Below, in pieces: positions 17,946 to 26,441 of a DNA stretch of 64,000 nt. The translations under genes were made by a program, and so were the position numbers. A model generated the notes under the pieces. It worked only from the letters and a program-made list of their open reading frames with translations. It made no database searches and had not been told where the DNA came from. Source of the stretch: Isoptericola variabilis 225 (GTDB taxonomy: Bacteria > Actinomycetota > Actinomycetes > Actinomycetales > Cellulomonadaceae); NCBI RefSeq assembly GCF_000215105.1, contig NC_015588.1, positions 2,604,001 through 2,668,000 on the forward strand, read 5' to 3'. How positions within the stretch are numbered: the stretch's first letter is position 1; each line of letters begins with the position of its first letter.

Positions 17946-19039
17946 CGCGCGGCCAGCGCGGCGACGAGCGGCTCGACGACGGCGCGGGGACGCACGGCGG
18001 CACGGCCGGCGAGGGCACGCGCGCGAGCGTCCTCGAGGCGCTCCGCCTTCGCCAGCTCGGCGAGACGCTCCGCGAGCGCGCGAGGGTCGGCCGGCGGGAC
18101 GAGCTCGAGCGCGGTGCCGAGCGTCCGGCGCTGGGGGGCGGTGTCGGACGTGACGACGACGCACCCGGCCGCGAGGCCCTGGTAGACCTTGTTCGGGACG
18201 ACGCGCATGCCCTTCGGGGTGTCGGAGAAGATCCCCAGGCACACGTCGTGGGAGGCCACCAGGCCGGGGAGCTCGGCCGGCTCCACCCACGCGCGCCATC
18301 GCACGGACGCGTGGTCCCCGAGCCTCTGGCGCACGGCGGCGTGATCCTGGCCGCTCCCGATCATGGTCACCTCGAGGGGCACACCTGCCTCGAGCGCGCG
18401 GGCCACTCCCTCCGCGATGACGGGTGCGCCCTGGAGCGGCGTGAAGAGGCCGAAGAACACGACACGGAGCGGGTCGCCCGCGAGGCGGTCCGGGCGCGGG
18501 CGGTCGCCCGCGTCGAACCACTCGCGGCCGGCTCCGACGAGCGCGACCACGCCCTTGTCCGGCCGCCGCAGCATCCCGCGGTGCTCCTCGGTGTCGGTGA
18601 CGACGACGTCCGCACACGCCGTGGCAACCCGGTCCAGCAACGACAGGAGCCGCACGCGCAGGCCCGTGGCGCCTCGGTCGCTCGCGGTGTCCCCCGCGAA
18701 GATCAGGTGGTCGAGCACGACCGTCGACCGCGGGAAGAGCAGGCGGGCGAGAATCACGTCGAAGTGACCCATGTAACCGACGAGCACGACCTCCGGCCGG
18801 CCCGTCCTGCGCCGGAGCGCGACGGCGTCCCCGACGAGCCCCGCCCAGCAGGCGAGCAGGCGCAGCACGAGCAGCGGGAGGCGCCACGGCTGCTGGAGCA
18901 TCCGTACGCGCTCGGCGGTCGAGAACCCGAGCGGCCGGTTCACGACGGCCACCTCGTACCCGTGCTCCTCGAGCCCCGCGATCAGGACCGCGACGCGAGG
19001 ATGCTTGTGCGCGTCGTAGGTGCCGAACGCGGCGATCAT
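17942..19039 (-). CDS. Glycosyltransferase family 4
   Basis: A 365-residue GT-B protein. The C-terminal half has FFGLFTPLQGAPVIAEGV, an IGSGQDHAAVRQRL helix and SDTPKGMRVVPNKVYQGLAAGC as donor site. The N-terminal half has the GYMGHFDVILARLLFP segment. It may glycosylate a lipid-linked sugar made by the neighbouring GT2. It is the middle gene of a three-gene operon joined by ATGA overlaps at both ends. Confidence 0.83.
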   Translation of the reverse strand: MIAAFGTYDAHKHPRVAVLIAGLEEHGYEVAVVNRPLGFSTAERVRMLQQPWRLPLLVLRLLACWAGLVGDAVALRRRTGRPEVVLVGYMGHFDVILARLLFPRSTVVLDHLIFAGDTASDRGATGLRVRLLSLLDRVATACADVVVTDTEEHRGMLRRPDKGVVALVGAGREWFDAGDRPRPDRLAGDPLRVVFFGLFTPLQGAPVIAEGVARALEAGVPLEVTMIGSGQDHAAVRQRLGDHASVRWRAWVEPAELPGLVASHDVCLGIFSDTPKGMRVVPNKVYQGLAAGCVVVTSDTAPQRRTLGTALELVPPADPRALAERLAELAKAERLEDARARALAGRAAVRPRAVVEPLVAALAAR

Positions 19040-20136
19040 CGAGCCGGCCGCGCGCGGTCCGCCGCGGACAGCTCGTCCGACGACGTCCCGTCTCCTCCCA
19101 GTGCGCCGGGCAGGACGGCGTCCAGGGCCAGCGGCACCGGACGCGAGGTCGGGCGGTGGCCGTCGATCGCGGCCCGCAGGTCGCCCGTCCCGTACACGGT
19201 GCCGTACTGGATCTCCTTGAGCCGCTCGAGCGTCTCCTCGAGCAGCACGCGATTGGTCTTCTGGAGGTCCGCGATCACGAGGAGCGCGAAGCACAGCAGC
19301 GACCCGACGAGCATGGCCGTGCCGAAGATCAGCGACTGGATGTGCCCGCCGGCGTCGCCGAGCAGCCACAGGACGAGGAACCGGACGAACGGGACGAGCG
19401 CCGCCACGAGGAAGATCAGGCCCAGCGTCACGAAGACCGTGTGGGGCTTGAACATGATGTACGACCGGCTGATCGCCTGCCCGGACTTGCCCATGTGCTG
19501 CCAGATGTTCTTGAACAGCCGGGACTCGCGGGTCTTGGGGTTGGTCGTGATGGGGACGCTCGCAATCCGCAGGCGCTTGTTGCCGGCCTGGATGATCGTC
19601 TCCATGCAGTAGCTGAACTGCGTGATGACGTTGAGGTGCATGAGCGATGCCCGCGAGTACGCCCGGAACCCGCTCGCGGCGTCCGGAAGGTCCGTGCCTG
19701 CCGCGAAGTTCACGACCTCGGACCCGACCTTCTGCATGGCCTTCTTGAACGGCGAGAAGTGCGCGATCGTGGCCGTCTGGCGGTCGGCGATCGCGATGTC
19801 GGCCTCGCCGCGCAGGAGCGGCTGCACGAGGTCGGCGATGCGCTCCTGCGGGTACTGGTTGTCGCCGTCGGTGTTGACGACGATGTCGGCACCGTGCTTG
19901 AGCGCGTAGTCCACACCGTCGCGGAACGAGCGGGCGAGGCCCATGTTCCGCGTGTGGCGGACGAAGTGCTTGACGCCGAGAGCGCGTGCGACCTCGACCG
20001 TACGGTCGGTCGATCCGTCGTCGATCACGAGGATCTCGATCTCGTCGATGCCCTCGATCTCCCGCGGGATCGTCGCGAGCACGAGGGGGAGCGTCTCTTC
20101 CTCGTTGAGGCAGGGAATCTGGACGAAGAGCTTCAT
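19036..20136 (-). CDS. Glycosyltransferase family 2, polyprenyl-phosphate sugar synthase-like
   Basis: A 366-residue protein. The N-terminal GT2 domain (KLFVQIPCLNEEETLPLV; VIDDGSTDRT; VNTDGDNQY with the DXD site) resembles dolichyl/polyprenyl-phosphate mannose or glucose synthases. Two membrane helices near residues 230-300 (FVTLGLIFLVAALVPFVRFL and IFGTAMLVGSLLCFALLV) anchor it. Start ATG 20136 is chosen for its GGAAG site; a TTG at 20172 is in frame but coincides with the promoter. It leads an operon with the GT4 and the UPF0104 protein and would make the lipid-linked donor they use. Confidence 0.85.
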   Translation of the reverse strand: MKLFVQIPCLNEEETLPLVLATIPREIEGIDEIEILVIDDGSTDRTVEVARALGVKHFVRHTRNMGLARSFRDGVDYALKHGADIVVNTDGDNQYPQERIADLVQPLLRGEADIAIADRQTATIAHFSPFKKAMQKVGSEVVNFAAGTDLPDAASGFRAYSRASLMHLNVITQFSYCMETIIQAGNKRLRIASVPITTNPKTRESRLFKNIWQHMGKSGQAISRSYIMFKPHTVFVTLGLIFLVAALVPFVRFLVLWLLGDAGGHIQSLIFGTAMLVGSLLCFALLVIADLQKTNRVLLEETLERLKEIQYGTVYGTGDLRAAIDGHRPTSRPVPLALDAVLPGALGGDGTSSDELSAADRARPAR

Positions 20137-20171
20137 GACCGCTTCCGGAGAGGGCTGCGTGGACTCGCGCA

Positions 20172-20177
20172 AGTCTA
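20172..20177 (-). promoter_or_regulatory. Candidate -10 element for the 20136-16980 operon
   Basis: TAGACT on the minus strand, about 35 bases before ATG 20136. It supports the downstream start over TTG 20172. Confidence 0.4.
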
Positions 20178-20232
20178 GCGGTCGTGGCCGGTCGGCCCCA
20201 CGACGGACGCGTCACACGCGGGAGCCCGACCC

Positions 20233-20238
20233 TAGGCT
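20233..20238 (+). promoter_or_regulatory. Leaderless -10 element for the GT4 gene at 20246
   Basis: TAGGCT, 7 bases, then ATG. Same hexamer as before the genes at 9391 and 48897. Confidence 0.55.
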
Positions 20239-20245
20239 GTCCCCC

Positions 20246-21370
20246 ATGAACCTGCCGCCGCCCGGCCCGTTGACGGTCTCCCTCGTGGTCGAGCAGCTCT
20301 GGCAGCCGGTCCCCGGCGGTTCCGGCACCTACGTCCGCGAGCTGGTCGCGGCCCTCTCCTCGGTCGACGGCGTGGCGCCCGTGGGCGTCCGCGCGCGCGG
20401 CGGGCACGGGCACGCCGGCCTTCCGGACGACCTCCCGCTGTTCTCCTCCGCCCTGCCCCGCCCGCTCCTCTACGAGGCGTGGTCGCGCGCACGCCTGCCG
20501 CGCGTGCCGGGCCCGCGGCCCGACGTCGTCCACGCCACCACCTGGGCGGTCCCGCGCCGTTCCGCCCCCTTGGTCGTCACCGTGCACGACCTCGCGTTCC
20601 GACGGGCCCCCGAGCACTTCACCCCGCGCGGGGTGAGGTTCTTCGAGCGCGCGCTGCGCGTCGTGCGCGGCGAGGCCGACGTCGTCGTCGTGCCGTCGCA
20701 CGCGACCGCGGCGGACTGCACCGCCGCCGGGATCGAGCCGGACCGTGTGCGGGTGATCCCCCACGGCGTGCGCCACGACGACGTCGGGCCCGACCGCACG
20801 CGGGCCTTCCGCTCGCGGCACGGCCTGACGCGTCCGTACGTGTTCTGGTGCGGCGCGGTCGAGCCGCGCAAGAACGTCGCGACCCTGCTCGACGCCTTCG
20901 CGCGCATCGTCGGGCAGACGGACCTCGACCTGGTCATCGCCGGTCCCGACGGGTGGGGGGACGCGCCGCGCGACGTCCGGAACCGGCTCGCGGAACTGCC
21001 CGCCGGACGTGTCCACGCGCTGGGCGCGGTCCCCTGGAGCGAGCTGCAGGAGGCGTACGCCGCGGCCCGGGTCTTCTGCTTCCCGTCGCTGTGGGAGGGC
21101 TTCGGGATGCCGGTGCTCGAGGCCCAGGCGCACGGTGTCCCGGTGGTCACGTCGCGCGACACCTCGATGGCGGAGATCGGTGGCGAGGGCGTCGTCCTGG
21201 TCGACCCGACGGATGCCGACGCGCTCGCCGAGGCGCTCGTCGTCGCGCACGGCGAGCGGCACGACGCGCTCGCCGGTGCGGCCCGCGCCAACGCCGCCGG
21301 CTACACGTGGCACCGGTCGGCCGCCGCGCACGTCGACGCCTACCGGGCGGCCGCGGGAGCTGCTCGATGA
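20246..21370 (+). CDS. Glycosyltransferase family 4
   Basis: A 374-residue GT-B enzyme related in layout to the one at 12795. Motifs: GGSGTYVREL, VTVHDLAFRRAPEHF, WCGAVEPRKNVATLLDAF, and the donor-site SLWEGFGMPVLEAQAHG. It begins at ATG 20246 directly after a leaderless promoter. The stop overlaps the following GT2 start (ATGA), so both act in the same glycan assembly. Sugar unknown; mannosyl or rhamnosyl transfer is plausible. Confidence 0.87.
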   Translation: MNLPPPGPLTVSLVVEQLWQPVPGGSGTYVRELVAALSSVDGVAPVGVRARGGHGHAGLPDDLPLFSSALPRPLLYEAWSRARLPRVPGPRPDVVHATTWAVPRRSAPLVVTVHDLAFRRAPEHFTPRGVRFFERALRVVRGEADVVVVPSHATAADCTAAGIEPDRVRVIPHGVRHDDVGPDRTRAFRSRHGLTRPYVFWCGAVEPRKNVATLLDAFARIVGQTDLDLVIAGPDGWGDAPRDVRNRLAELPAGRVHALGAVPWSELQEAYAAARVFCFPSLWEGFGMPVLEAQAHGVPVVTSRDTSMAEIGGEGVVLVDPTDADALAEALVVAHGERHDALAGAARANAAGYTWHRSAAAHVDAYRAAAGAAR

Positions 21371-22365
21371 CGGCCCGCGTCCGCGCCGTCGTCGTCACGT
21401 GGCAGGGCGCCCACCTGCTCCCCCGGTGCCTCGACTCGCTCCTCGCCCAGGACCTGGCCGACGGCGAGCTCGAGGTCGTCGTGGTCGACAACGCGAGCAC
21501 CGACGGGACGGCCGAGCTCCTGGCCGAGCGGTACCCGGGCGTGCGCACGCTGCGGCTCGACTCCAACGTCGGGTTCGCCGGGGGGATGGCGGCCGCGACG
21601 GCCGACCTGCTCAGGCCGGACGCCGACGAGCACCCCGAGTTCGTCGCCCTGCTCAACAACGACGCGTGGTTCGAGCCGCACGCGGTCCGTGCGATGGTCG
21701 AGGCCGCGGACGCCGCGCGGCGGGCCGGCGAGCGGGTCGGGGCGGTGACCGCGACCGTGCTGCTCGCGGAGCCCGACGACCGGGGCAGGGTCCTGGTCAA
21801 CTCGACGGGGAACGTGCTGACGCGCTGGGGCGCGGCTGCCGACCGCGACTTCGGCGTGCCCCTCGACGACGTGCGACCCGGTCGGGACGTGTTCGGCTTC
21901 AACGGCGGCGCGGCGCTGCTCCGCACGCAGGCGCTGCGCGACGCCGGAGGCTTCGACGCGGGACTGTTCCTCTACTACGAGGACACCGACCTGTCGTTCC
22001 GGATGCGCGAGCGGGGGTGGACCGTCGTGCACGAGCCGGCGGCCGTGGCGCACCACCGGCACATGGCGAGCACCGACGGCGGCTCGAGCCCGCTGTTCCG
22101 CTACTACAACACCCGCAACTCGCTCGTCGTGCTCACCCGGCACGCGCCCTGGACGCTCGTGCTGCGCAGCGTCGTGCGCCAGGTCGCGGGCGCCGTGCGG
22201 CACACCGTCCTGCGCACCGAGGACCGCGCGCTCGTGGGCGCCCGGTGGCGGGCGCTGCGGGACTTCGCCCGCGCGGCCCCCGGCGCGGTGCTCAGCCGCC
22301 GGAGGCCATCCGCCGCAGCCGCCCCGCGGCGCGACGTGCCACCTCGGCCGGGCCCCCGGCCTTGA
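21367..22365 (+). CDS. Glycosyltransferase family 2
   Basis: A 332-residue GT2 protein with VRAVVVTWQGAHLLPRCL, VVDNASTDGT, NVGFAGGMAAA, LLNNDAWFEP (DXD equivalent) and FGFNGGAALLRTQAL plus LYYEDTDLSFRM, the rhamnosyltransferase-like arrangement. It overlaps the previous GT4 by four bases. The last about 25 codons are Arg/Pro/Ala-rich and overlap the 3' end of the opposite-strand GT gene by 74 bases, so the C-terminus is not conserved sequence. Confidence 0.85.
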   Translation: MTARVRAVVVTWQGAHLLPRCLDSLLAQDLADGELEVVVVDNASTDGTAELLAERYPGVRTLRLDSNVGFAGGMAAATADLLRPDADEHPEFVALLNNDAWFEPHAVRAMVEAADAARRAGERVGAVTATVLLAEPDDRGRVLVNSTGNVLTRWGAAADRDFGVPLDDVRPGRDVFGFNGGAALLRTQALRDAGGFDAGLFLYYEDTDLSFRMRERGWTVVHEPAAVAHHRHMASTDGGSSPLFRYYNTRNSLVVLTRHAPWTLVLRSVVRQVAGAVRHTVLRTEDRALVGARWRALRDFARAAPGAVLSRRRPSAAAAPRRDVPPRPGPRP

Positions 22366-24793
22366 GGTAGTCCCGGGCGAGCGCGAGGTCCGTGCGGACG
22401 CTCCGCGGACGCCGGTACGTCTCGGCCTTGGTGTCCGGCTCGTCGAGCTCGTACGCGAGGTCCGCGGCCCTCCGGGGGAAGCGGCAGAACTGGACGAGCG
22501 GCTCGAGGACCCTGTTCCAGCGCAGGGTGTGCGAGAACTCGTCGACGTTGCTGCGCGCCGCGGCCACGGCCTCCTCGTCGAACAGGTAGGTCTCGAGCGC
22601 GCGCTCGAGCGCGTCGACGTCCTCCGGCGGGACGGTCGCCCCGAGCCCACGCTCGGTGATGATCGCGTCGAAGGTGTCGCCGCCCGTGGCCACGATCGGG
22701 AGCCCTGCCCACAGGTAGTCGAGGATGCGGGTGCGGAAGCTGAAGGCCGTCTCGATGTGGTGGAAGTGCGTCGAGACGCCGAGGTCGGCGTCGAGCAGGT
22801 AGTCGGCCCGCTCCGAGTAGGGCACCCAGCCCTCGTTGAAGAACACGTGGCGGTCGGTGAGACCCAGCTCGTCCGACAGCTCCCGCAGCTCCCACGCCAC
22901 CCGCATGTCGGGCACGCCCGGGTTCGGGTGCTTGAGACCGAGGAAGTAGAGCCGGACCTCCGGATGGCGGTCCTTGAGCCGGTCGACCGCGCGGACGAGG
23001 GTCAGCGGGTCGAACCAGTTGTAGACGCCGCCGCCCCAGAGGATGACCTTGTCGTCGGGCCCGATGCCCGGCACCGCGCCCTTGATCGCGTGCCGGCGCT
23101 GCACGGGCTCGTCGTCGGACACCCCGAACGGCACGACGGCAACGAGCGAGTCGAGCGACGCGTCCTCGTCGTACACCCGAGCGTTGATGCGCCCCTGGCC
23201 CGCGAGCTGGCCCAGCCAGAAGTCGCGCTGCTTCTCCGAGGCGCAGAGCACGAGGTCGGCGCGGCGCAGCTGCTCGTTGAGGATGCGCGTGGTCTCGCGG
23301 ATCGAGTGCGCCCGCCCCTCCGGCCCGAGGTCGCGGGCCTGCTCGAGCTGCTCGAGGTGGATCGGGTCGTACACGTCGGCCACGAGGATCTTCGAGCTCT
23401 TCTTGAGCCACGGCGCCCCCTCGAGCAGGAAGCCCTGGAAGACGATGACGTCGGCCCAGTCCGTGTGCTTGCGCAGCGCCGGGCCGGCCGAGTGCACCAC
23501 CTCGAAGTCCTCGGACGAGGTCCGGGCGCCCGCGGTCGACAGGAGGCGGACGTCGGCGAACGGAGCCACTGCCTTGGCGATCTCCCAGGCACGGATCGCC
23601 GGACCTGCCATCTTCTCGAGCAGCGGCTCGCCGGTCACGACCAGCACGCGCTGGCGGGAGACGAAGTGCCGGTCGATGCCGAAGGCCTCGACCAGGGCGT
23701 CGTGGGCGGTGTTGTACCCCTCGACGGCGTAGGCCGGTTCGATCGCGTGGCGGAACAGCGGGAACAGCTCGCGGTCGGACCGCCGCCGCTCGGCCTGGAG
23801 CTTCGCCCGCACCTCGTCGAGCCCGTCCGCGATCTGCTCGACGAGGTAGTCGACGGCGAGCGGCCCCGTGAGGGCCATCTTCTCGACCTCGACCGTCCCG
23901 ACGTCGTCGCCGCCGGGCCGCTTCTGCAGGTCCAGCATCGCGGCATCGGTCCCGGTCCTCGCGATCGAGCGCCGCACCGCGAGCGCCATGGCCGCCGGGA
24001 GCGCCTTGGCGAGCGACTCGTCGTCGAGGTTCTTGTACATGCTCAGCAGCGCGTTGCGCTCGAGCAGGTAGGACTCCCGGTAGTTGCCGAACTTCTTCAT
24101 GGTCACGTGGTGCTTGTGGTACGCGACGGAGCCCGGCACGTACCGCACGCGGTAGCCCAGGAGGTTGAGGCGCCAGCCGAGGTCGACGTCCTCGTAGAAC
24201 ATGAAGAACCGCTCGTCGAAGCCGCCCACCTCGCGGTAGACCTGCGTAGGCACGAACATCGCGGCGCCCGTGCCGAACAGCACGTCCTTGGGGACGTCGT
24301 ACTCGGCCGAGTCGGGCCACTCGGCCTCGCGCTTGTAGCCCATGCCGTACCACGTGAGCGAGCCGTCGACGTAGTCGACCAGCGCGCCGTCCCAGTCGAG
24401 GACCTTCGACGCGACCGAGCCGATCGTCGGGTCGGCCTCCATCGCCTCGACCGCGGCCCGGATCCAGCCGGGGCCCGGGCGGGCGTCGTTGTTGATGAAC
24501 CCGACCCACTGACCCGAGGCGTGCGCGACGCCGAGGTTGCACCCGCCCGCGAACCCCAGGTTCCCGCCGGACTCGACGACCGTCGCGTGCGGCACGGCGG
24601 CACGGATGCGCTCGGCGCTGCCGTCCTGCGAGTCGTTGTCGACGACGATGAGCTCGAGCCTGTCGGCCGGCCAGTCGACCTCGTCGAAGTACTTCAGGCA
24701 CGTGATCGTGTCGTCCGCACCCTTGTAGTTGACGAGGACGACCGAGACGACCCCCGGTCGAACGGGGTGGTGCTTGCCGATCTTGGTGGCCAC
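22292..24793 (-). CDS. Two-domain glycosyltransferase, GT2 fused to GT4
   Basis: An 833-residue protein. Residues about 15-270 are a GT2 domain (VSVVLVNYKGADDTITCL; VVDNDSQDGS; NLGFAGGCNLGVA; FINNDARPG; FGTGAAMFVPTQVY; FMFYEDVDLGWRL). A linker of about 100 residues follows. Residues about 400-780 are a GT4-like GT-B domain (VVTGEPLLEKMAGPAIRAWE; LWGGGVYNWFDPLTLVRAV; FFNEGWVPYSER; ILDYLWAGLPIVATGGD). One chain could thus add two consecutive sugars. Start GTG 24793 has GAGAGG 6 bases upstream. It has its own promoter and lies 76 bases after the DUF2142-like gene. Confidence 0.87.
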   Translation of the reverse strand: MATKIGKHHPVRPGVVSVVLVNYKGADDTITCLKYFDEVDWPADRLELIVVDNDSQDGSAERIRAAVPHATVVESGGNLGFAGGCNLGVAHASGQWVGFINNDARPGPGWIRAAVEAMEADPTIGSVASKVLDWDGALVDYVDGSLTWYGMGYKREAEWPDSAEYDVPKDVLFGTGAAMFVPTQVYREVGGFDERFFMFYEDVDLGWRLNLLGYRVRYVPGSVAYHKHHVTMKKFGNYRESYLLERNALLSMYKNLDDESLAKALPAAMALAVRRSIARTGTDAAMLDLQKRPGGDDVGTVEVEKMALTGPLAVDYLVEQIADGLDEVRAKLQAERRRSDRELFPLFRHAIEPAYAVEGYNTAHDALVEAFGIDRHFVSRQRVLVVTGEPLLEKMAGPAIRAWEIAKAVAPFADVRLLSTAGARTSSEDFEVVHSAGPALRKHTDWADVIVFQGFLLEGAPWLKKSSKILVADVYDPIHLEQLEQARDLGPEGRAHSIRETTRILNEQLRRADLVLCASEKQRDFWLGQLAGQGRINARVYDEDASLDSLVAVVPFGVSDDEPVQRRHAIKGAVPGIGPDDKVILWGGGVYNWFDPLTLVRAVDRLKDRHPEVRLYFLGLKHPNPGVPDMRVAWELRELSDELGLTDRHVFFNEGWVPYSERADYLLDADLGVSTHFHHIETAFSFRTRILDYLWAGLPIVATGGDTFDAIITERGLGATVPPEDVDALERALETYLFDEEAVAAARSNVDEFSHTLRWNRVLEPLVQFCRFPRRAADLAYELDEPDTKAETYRRPRSVRTDLALARDYLKAGGPAEVARRAAGRLRRMASGG

Positions 24794-24826
24794 GTGATTC
24801 CTCTCCGGGTCCTGGGATCCCGGGCA

Positions 24827-24832
24827 AGCGTA
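24827..24832 (-). promoter_or_regulatory. Candidate -10 element for the GT2-GT4 fusion gene
   Basis: TACGCT on the minus strand would give a leader of about 27 bases carrying the GAGAGG site. A weak hairpin (gccggg/cccggc, 24846-24865) between it and the upstream stop could end the previous transcript. Confidence 0.35.
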
Positions 24833-24869
24833 CCTGCGGGCCCAGGCCGGGTCGGGGTGCCCGGCTCGC

Positions 24870-26441
24870 CTACCCGCTGAGCGCGGGCGAGGACCACGCG
24901 CCCGGGTCCGGTCGAGGGTCTCGCACCGCGTCGTCGTGCGGCACGAGCCCTCGCGCGACGCTCGCGAGGCGTTCCTGGACGGCCACCAGCACGGGCTTGT
25001 CCTGCCACCACTCCGCCGTCGACTGCGTCAGGAACGGTGCGGCCCCCCCGCCCTGGGTCGCCACCACGAGGGTGAGCACCGCCGCGGCGGCGGCGCGCGA
25101 CCCGCCGCCTCCGGTCATGCGTGCCGCGCCGACGACCGCGATCCCCACGAGGACGGGCACGAAGGTGACCAGGTACCGCCCGTGCACGCCGATCGGCTGC
25201 CCCATCGTGCGGTAGTCGTCGAGGTTGTTGAGGAAGAGCGCGAGCCCGAAGGCGGCCGTGCCGCCGAGGAGCATCATCGCCCCGCCCTCCCAGTGCCTGC
25301 CCACGAGGGTCAGCAGCAGCACGGCGAGGAGCGCGATCGCGCCCCCGAGGACGACGAAGCCCGCGATCGTCGGCCCGTTGGTGTCGGCGGACGGGCCGGC
25401 GGCGGTCTTCACCCCGATGGCGTTCCAGGTCCACAGCACCCGCGGCACCCAGATGCCGGTGAGGAACGACTCGACGAGGTTGGGCGTGAGCGGCAGGTCG
25501 GCGAACGACGCGTCGGCGGTCTGGTTCCTCCCCCACGGCTCCCACGTCGCGCACGTGTCGGCCGGGTGGACGTCGCCGCAGTCCGGCACGGGGGTCCCGT
25601 ACCGCACGACGTTCATCCCGTAGCGCTCGACGACGAGCAGGACGGCGAGGACGGCTCCCCCGGCCGTGGCGGTACGCGCGACCCGGTCCCGTCGCGCTCC
25701 GTCGAGCCATCGGGTGGCTGCTCCCGCCGTCCCGCCTTGGAGCGCCGACCGCACCTGGCGCACGAGGAGCACGACCCCGACGAACGCGATGAACGGGAGC
25801 GCCGAGTACTTGGTGACGGCCAGCAGCCCCCCGGCGAGGAGCACGGAGGCCCACGCTGCGAGGTCCAGGTGCTGCGCGGCATGGAGGCGGAGGGCGGCGA
25901 GGCAGAAGACCGCGGTGAGGAGGAAGAGCAGGTTGTCGTAGTTGACGTTCGCGGACTGGAAGACGAGCAGGGGCGCCAGGCTCACGACCAGCACGGCGAC
26001 GTTGGCGCCGGCCGGGCCCGCACCGAGCCGCCGGAAGACGGCCCGCCAGACCAGGAGCCCCCCGGCGACCGCGGCGACGCACAGGAGCCGGAGCATCACC
26101 ACGCGGTCGCCCTCGTCCCAGCCACCCGTCACGCGGTACGGATAGCTGAGCAGCCAGTGCATCAGGTAGGAGCCGTACCGTTCGACGTCGCCGACCCCCC
26201 GCGGGTACCCCAGGGCGGCCTGGTCCACGAAGGGCGTCCAGGCCCGGGCGAAGGCGCGGACGGCGGCGATGTGGTACGCCTCGTCGTAGATCGACGGTCG
26301 GGCCAGCAGAGCGATCCAGGCGCCCTGCACGACGAAGGCGGCGATCACGAGGGACAGGAAGGCCCTGCCGCCGACGAGGCGGCCGAGACCTCCCGCCCGG
26401 CCCGGCGCCGTCCCGTGCGGCGCTCCCGGCGCGTGCCTCAT
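24870..26441 (-). CDS. DUF2142/GT39-like polytopic membrane protein
   Basis: A 523-residue protein with about 11 membrane helices. After the first helix the external loop has SIYDEAYHIAAVRAFA, the acidic motif expected in GT-C/DUF2142 proteins, and the second loop has YGSYLMHWLLSYPYR. It is a relative in layout of the protein at 6260. A GT-C glycosyltransferase using a polyprenyl-phosphate donor is a reasonable guess. ATG 26441 overlaps the upstream YfhO-like gene by four bases. Confidence 0.65.
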   Translation of the reverse strand: MRHAPGAPHGTAPGRAGGLGRLVGGRAFLSLVIAAFVVQGAWIALLARPSIYDEAYHIAAVRAFARAWTPFVDQAALGYPRGVGDVERYGSYLMHWLLSYPYRVTGGWDEGDRVVMLRLLCVAAVAGGLLVWRAVFRRLGAGPAGANVAVLVVSLAPLLVFQSANVNYDNLLFLLTAVFCLAALRLHAAQHLDLAAWASVLLAGGLLAVTKYSALPFIAFVGVVLLVRQVRSALQGGTAGAATRWLDGARRDRVARTATAGGAVLAVLLVVERYGMNVVRYGTPVPDCGDVHPADTCATWEPWGRNQTADASFADLPLTPNLVESFLTGIWVPRVLWTWNAIGVKTAAGPSADTNGPTIAGFVVLGGAIALLAVLLLTLVGRHWEGGAMMLLGGTAAFGLALFLNNLDDYRTMGQPIGVHGRYLVTFVPVLVGIAVVGAARMTGGGGSRAAAAAVLTLVVATQGGGAAPFLTQSTAEWWQDKPVLVAVQERLASVARGLVPHDDAVRDPRPDPGAWSSPALSG

